The position numbers and the translations under genes are program-made. From Rhynchosporium graminicola (taxonomy: Eukaryota > Ascomycota > Leotiomycetes > Helotiales > Ploettnerulaceae): 64,000 nt of DNA. This document shows, in pieces, positions 59,650 to 64,000 of the stretch (position 1 is its first letter; the number at the start of each line of letters is the position of its first letter). The DNA lies in assembly GCA_900074885.1 (NCBI GenBank), contig FJUW01000008.1, positions 755,561 through 819,560 on the forward strand, in the 5' to 3' direction. The notes below the pieces were generated by a model. That model was given only the letters and a program-made list of their open reading frames with translations. It did no database searches and was not told where the DNA came from.

Positions 59650-61150
59650 GAGGAGGCAAGACAGAAGTATCCCGACTATTAGTTAGTCTGCGGAAAGCTC
59701 TTCTTTTAAGGGCATTTAGAAGTCCCTATCGAGCCTCCAGAGCTATAAATAGCACTTATTCGCTATATTTATATATAACCGTAAGTAGTATATACTAGGA
59801 ACACGAAAGTTAAGCTACTTCTTAGTCGCAGCTACTACTAGAGGGATATAACAGCAGATATCACACGCTATATTACAAATTATAGCTATATATAGATAAA
59901 AGCGAAAAGAGATAAGACCCCTAGGTTCCTCTATCTCTTACCGATCCTAGCACGACCTTACTAGCACTTAATAATAGATTTCACTAAGTTACTATTAGAT
60001 AAGGGTAGCTTCGACGCTATATTCGTAATTATAAACAGATTATTAAAGAAACTAATATCTATTCCTTACTATAAAATAATTATAGCTAAACAGATAGCTA
60101 AGCTCTTTACTATCCACTAGAGCCGTTACTTCAGCATACCCGATTCGATCGTTTCGGATCGTGGACTATAGTTTATTTCGAGCTTCTAGAACGAGTATTA
60201 CTATATCCTTAGTATAAAAGTTAAGCTAACTACTACGTATAACCCGAACGTCGATAGCTAGACCGAGATCATAAACTAATAGATTAAGTAAAGACTATAT
60301 TCTTTCTATACTTACTATTAAGATAACTAGAGCTTACTACTTCTAGTAATAGATATCGCGTAGCTTACACTTCCTTATAAGTCACTTAGTAATATATCTC
60401 TGTTTCAGCTACTTAATAGCTATAAAGTAAGAACCTCCTAGGACCTTATTAATCTAATACCTCTAGTAACTGCTACCGAGGCTATTAATCGAGAGGACGC
60501 TCTTCGTATAGCTACTCGGATAATAGCTGCTACGGAATTCACTAAATCCTCGCTTAAGAGTTAATAGGACAAAATAGAGCGCCTAGCTAATCGTAATCGC
60601 TACGAGGTAGATTAGAATATTAGAGATAAGGTCATAGTTTCTATAGCAAATTAGAAGATAGATAGACCTTCTAGGAAGCTCTCTGATAAGTAGTATAGAC
60701 TAGTAAAAGTATTAGAAAAGTTAGGAGAGAGTTAGAAGCTTAAGCTACTAGAGGAATAGTAAATCCACCCTGTTTTCCACTTATACTCGCTACGCAAGTA
60801 TACCGAAAACCTACTACTAGGATAAGTACGATAAGCACTAGTACTAATTTAGCTGCTTCCGGAGTAAGATAAGTAGGAGATCGAAACTATCTTAGGCTTA
60901 AAGGTCTCTCGTAGTATCTTATAGTACTAAATCAAGTAGATAGGAGCTAACGACGATCTCGAATAGTACCCCTGCTCAGACGCTATAATAGCCCCTTACT
61001 TACTTAAGCGTTTCTACCTGCGATACCTAGTAGCAAAAGGACTGCTACGACTCCTCTCGAAGTGGCTAGAGGCGTATAACAATAGTATTAACAACTATAG
61101 CGAATTAGAAGACGATATACCTATAATAGCTACTACTTGTATATAGTTCT
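59650..61150 (+). pseudogene. Element D integrase remnant with C-terminal domain
   Basis: Plus frame reads LARPY-stop-HLIIDFTKLLL near 59950, DAIFVIINRLLKK and PDSIVSDRGL-stop-FISSF near 60130-60190, and TTTYNPNVDS. This is the integrase core order D...D...E region. KLSDKYRLVKVLEKLG and HPVFHLYSLRKYTENL follow (GPY/F-type). A degraded chromodomain-like tail lies at about 60890-61040. Confidence 0.85.
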
Positions 61151-61232
61151 TCAAGAGAGAGGGAGAGAATTAGCGTTTTTACCGGATTTTTCAAGCTTCG
61201 AGGACGAAGCCCTTCTCGGAAGGAGGGAGTAG

Positions 61233-61463
61233 TATCATAGTCTATACTATAACGGCCTCAGGCTCCTAGGTATTATAGCAGGCAGGGCTAGCAGGATGCG
61301 GTTAGTGCGTACTAGAGGATGATTAGTTAGTATAACCCTACGGTTATACCTAGAGAGAGAGTCGAGAGTAGAAACCTCCTCTCTATCTTTTCTTCCCTTT
61401 ACTTAGCGCACCCTTAAGAGCGAATACAACTCGTTATCTACTCCCTGTGCCTCTGCCGTAACA
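61233..61463 (+). repeat. 3' LTR of element D
   Basis: 231 bp ending GCCGTAACA. The GTAAT duplication follows at 61464-61468. Confidence 0.93.
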
Positions 61464-61468
61464 GTAAT

Positions 61469-63881
61469 CGATATAAAAGAGAGTATTTAAATAGATCCTG
61501 AGAAAGTATAAGCGATTCGAGACTAGGAACTCCTAACCTTAGTAAAAGGAGTATAAAGCTTCTTAGGATTTACGAATTTCTATCGGACGTTTATTAGGGA
61601 TTACTCGACGATTATACTATTACTAATATAGCTTACTTATAAGGACTAGCTATAGTAGTAAGACGAAGCTGCAGATAAAGCGTTTAAGAAGCTAAAAGAT
61701 ATATTTACTACTAGACTTACGCTAGCGTAGTTTAATCCCGACTAAGAAATAATACTCGAAACAGACTCCTCGGGATAAGTAATAGGAGGGGTACTTATAT
61801 AATTCGACGACTAAAGATACTTACGACCTTACGTATTCTTTTTAAAGAAAAACGCTCTAGCTGAATATAACTACGAAATTTATAATAAGGAAATACTAGT
61901 AATTATACGTTACCTTAAGGAGTAGTAGTACGAATTGAAAAGCGTATAGGAATTCTATATTTATACTAACTATAAGAACCTCGAGTATTTTATAATAGTA
62001 TAGTAGCTTATAAAGCGGTAAATATAGTAGTCGCTACTCCTCTCGCAGTTTAACTATACGATTAGTTATATCCCCGGGAAAGAAAATAAGTGCGTAGATA
62101 TACTCTTATGATACGAATAGGATATACCCTATAATATAGAAGATAAATAACTCTAGTACTAGTTAGTCTAACTAATTAAACTAAAGGTATTACGAGAACT
62201 ACTACTACTATATAAGGGACAATAGTAGTAGCTCCGGTTACGATATAATAAGATCGAAAACGCTAAGAAGAAGAAGAGGCCTCGCGACTATAGAACGAAT
62301 CCCTATAAGTTAAAGAACTCGAAATAGTTAATAAAGCTGCTCCGGATAATAATACTACTATTAATACCTCTACGCCGCTTAAGGAACTCTAGTTATAAGC
62401 AGAATAAGCCGATAGTATATACTAAGGAGTAGCTAAAGTAGTGCATAATAAGTAGCGCGTCTTCCTTATTACGCTAAAGTTGAAAGTATTAGTATTAGAG
62501 TACTTACTATCAGAAGCAAGTAAACTATAATTCCGAGGTAAGCTATAAGTACCCGATTCCGAAGAACTACGTACGAAGTTAATCTAAGTAATATATAATA
62601 CTAAGATATATAGATACCTAGGACGAGATTTAACTACTATTACTATAAGTCGATAGTTCTTCTAGCTATAGATATCGAAAGATATAAGAAGGTTTATTCG
62701 AAACTGCGACGTTTATAGAAGGAATAAGACGTAATAAGACTAAAAGTAAGGATTCCTTAAGCTACTACTACTACTAGACTAGATCTAGTAAGAAATTTCT
62801 ATCGATTTTATTATCGATCTCCTAGAAAGTGAAGGATATACTGACTTAATTATAATTACTAATCGGCTTAGGAAGGGAATTATATATAATAGACTACTAT
62901 TAATTAATATAGAAGCTATAGTAAAGTAGTTTATATAAGTCTACTATAGATAATACGTATTACTACGTATAATTATATCTAACTAAAGGAAATAGTTTAT
63001 TAGAATATTATAAATACGAGTATATACTTTACTAAGGATTACGCGACGCCTCTCTATAGCTTACTACCCGGAAACTAATAGCTCTATGGAGAGGATAAAC
63101 TAGACGCTAGAGACATATTTATATATATTCGTAGATTTCGTATAAGATAATTAGTTTAACGTACTACTATCAGCAGAGGTAGTAATTAATAACCGATACG
63201 CTATATTAATAAGAGTAAGCCCTTTCTTTCTGACTTATAGTTACTATATATAATACGTCGATTTGAATATCGAAGACGAACTTATTACTACTACTAACTG
63301 CTTACTTATTCAAAAGGCGGATACGATCTTAAAGAAGCTATAAGACGCTAGGGAATAGGTATAGATAGTAATAGTAGTAGCGTAATAAGTTTAAGAAGAG
63401 ATTACTAACTACTACTACTAGTAAGCTCTAGAGTTCAAAGTCGGAGATAAAGTCTAGTTAAGTTTATAGAATATTCGTACGAATTAACCTATAAAGAAAC
63501 TCGATATAAAGTAAGCTAAGTATATAGTACTCGAAGTAATAAGGTCGTATAGCTACTACTTAGATATATTACTAGGAATATACGATATTTTTCATATATA
63601 GCTATTACGCCTAGCTACTACTATAGAGCTAAGTATAGGATAACTTATAGCTACTGCTACTGCTAGCAGCGGACGAAGACGAGTTCAAAGTAGAAGAAAT
63701 CCTAGCGGAGAGTTCTTTTCGAAGAGGAGGCTAAAGGAAAAAGAAATATCTAGTTAAATAGATAAGTTATATAAAGCTAATATAGGAACCGGAAGTAGCT
63801 CTTATTACTACTATAGTACTTAATAGGTAGGAGGAGAAGAATAGACTCGATAGCCCTAACCTCGAAACAGAAGAGGAGTAA
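61469..63881 (+). pseudogene. Element C RNase H, integrase and chromodomain remnant
   Basis: The plus frame resumes the RT interrupted at 46241: IDPEKV-stop-AIRDWELLT, then SFLGFTNFYRTFIRDYST near 61560-61600. RNase H follows (ETDSSG near 61755), then the integrase core (about 62740-63130). A chromodomain comes at the end: EFKVEEILAE at 63681-63710 and KKYLVK...EPE near 63745-63800. Stops replace Gln and Trp throughout. The chromodomain places C among chromoviruses. Confidence 0.85.
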
Positions 63882-64000
63882 TATAATAAGTTATACCTAT
63901 TAGTATACTTAACGCCTAAGGCGTTTACGCTAGTACTTGACGTATTATCGTACGTGTTCTAATACTACTACTACTAGTAGCTGCGGTATTATCTTTTCTT
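63882..64000 (+). repeat. 3' LTR of element C (truncated by window edge)
   Basis: 119 bp matching 34144-34262 one-to-one without net indel. Preceded by a purine-rich AGAAGAGGAGTAA tract (polypurine tract). Confidence 0.85.

Larger units (their letters stand above)
46242..61463 (+). mobile_element. Element D: Ty3/gypsy LTR retrotransposon with three nested insertions
   Basis: Seen: 231-bp LTRs at 46242-46472 and 61233-61463, and a perfect target duplication GTAAT at 46237-46241 and 61464-61468. Plus-strand order is gag, protease, RT, RNase H, integrase. A TCGAGGACGA hairpin and a purine tract (GGAAGGAGGGAG) sit just before the 3' LTR, typical of fungal chromoviruses. Element B (47792-49305), element E (50257-56857) and solo LTR S (57942-58184) lie inside. 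Subtracting them and their duplications leaves about 6.85 kb, a normal full-length size. D is inserted in the RT gene of element C. Confidence 0.92.
34144..64000 (+). mobile_element. Element C: Ty3/gypsy chromodomain LTR retrotransposon, split by nested insertions (runs off right edge)
   Basis: Seen: a 119-bp direct match links 34144-34262 and 63882-64000, differing mainly by C/T and G/A changes. Both start TAT[G/A]A, consistent with an original TGTGACGGG LTR start. Between them, plus-strand gag, reverse transcriptase, RNase H, integrase and chromodomain remnants lie in the correct order. They are broken by element G (35341-38856), element F (39083-44633) and element D (46242-61463). Removing these with their duplications leaves about 5.6 kb, a normal Ty3/gypsy length. 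The coding sequence reads straight across each removed insertion. The RT joins across D from ...LRFVI (46226-46240) to the DPEKV...SFLGFTNFYR segment (after 61464). The right LTR end and TSD are outside the window. Confidence 0.88.

Noticed and set aside
1..64000. CRISPR array, rRNA operon, bacterial operon or secondary-metabolite cluster
   Set aside because: There are no regularly spaced short repeats with unique spacers. Genes have spliceosomal introns. No PKS, NRPS or terpene-synthase sequence and no rRNA were recognised.

Overview
The window looks like nuclear DNA of a filamentous ascomycete (Pezizomycotina). The genes have short introns (47-131 nt) with GTATGT/GTAAGT-type donors and CTAAC-like branch points. 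The second half carries a heavy repeat-induced point mutation (RIP) signature. A placement in Leotiomycetes is only a weak guess. The window has two compartments that meet near 32.6 kb.

Positions 1-32.6 kb are ordinary, moderately gene-poor euchromatin with nine supported genes. These are the 5' end of an FG nucleoporin (minus, runs off the left edge), a CDC31-type centrin (plus), an epsin with ENTH domain, UIMs and NPF motifs (minus), a 1245-aa largely disordered protein of unknown function (plus), a Pcl1/PclA-type Pho85 cyclin (minus), a carboxylesterase/acyl-protein-thioesterase-like hydrolase with an unusual repeat-rich acidic N-terminus (plus), a Shg1/COMPASS-type protein with an RS-rich tail (minus), an 85-aa likely mitochondrial membrane protein (plus) and the delta subunit of eIF2B (minus). 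They are housekeeping genes of unrelated function, not a cluster. Large intergenic stretches (5.2-8.3, 12.1-14.7 and 15.9-24.8 kb) hold microsatellites but no gene I can support. All gene models below were spliced by hand.

From 32.6 kb to the right edge the DNA is AT-rich, riddled with stop codons and almost free of CpA/TpG while CpG remains. That is the footprint of RIP acting at CpA. Nearly all of it (34144 to beyond 64000) resolves into one Ty3/gypsy chromodomain retrotransposon (element C) split by later insertions, each bounded by its own target-site duplication. A Tc1/mariner-like DNA transposon (G, 35341-38856) has itself received a 1.5-kb non-autonomous LTR element (A, 35766-37252). 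A Ty1/copia element lies on the minus strand (F, 39083-44633). A second Ty3/gypsy element (D, 46242-61463) has in turn received a second copy of the 1.5-kb element (B, 47792-49305), a third Ty3/gypsy element on the minus strand (E, 50257-56857) and a nearly un-mutated solo LTR (S, 57942-58184). With insertions and duplications subtracted, C is about 5.6 kb so far, D about 6.8 kb and G about 2.0 kb, all normal sizes for their classes.

The most interesting signals are this fully resolvable three-level nest, the non-autonomous A/B family, the young solo LTR, and RIP damage that can be read codon by codon. For example, a CCHC zinc knuckle has all four ligands turned into Tyr codons, and RT and transposase catalytic residues are lost.
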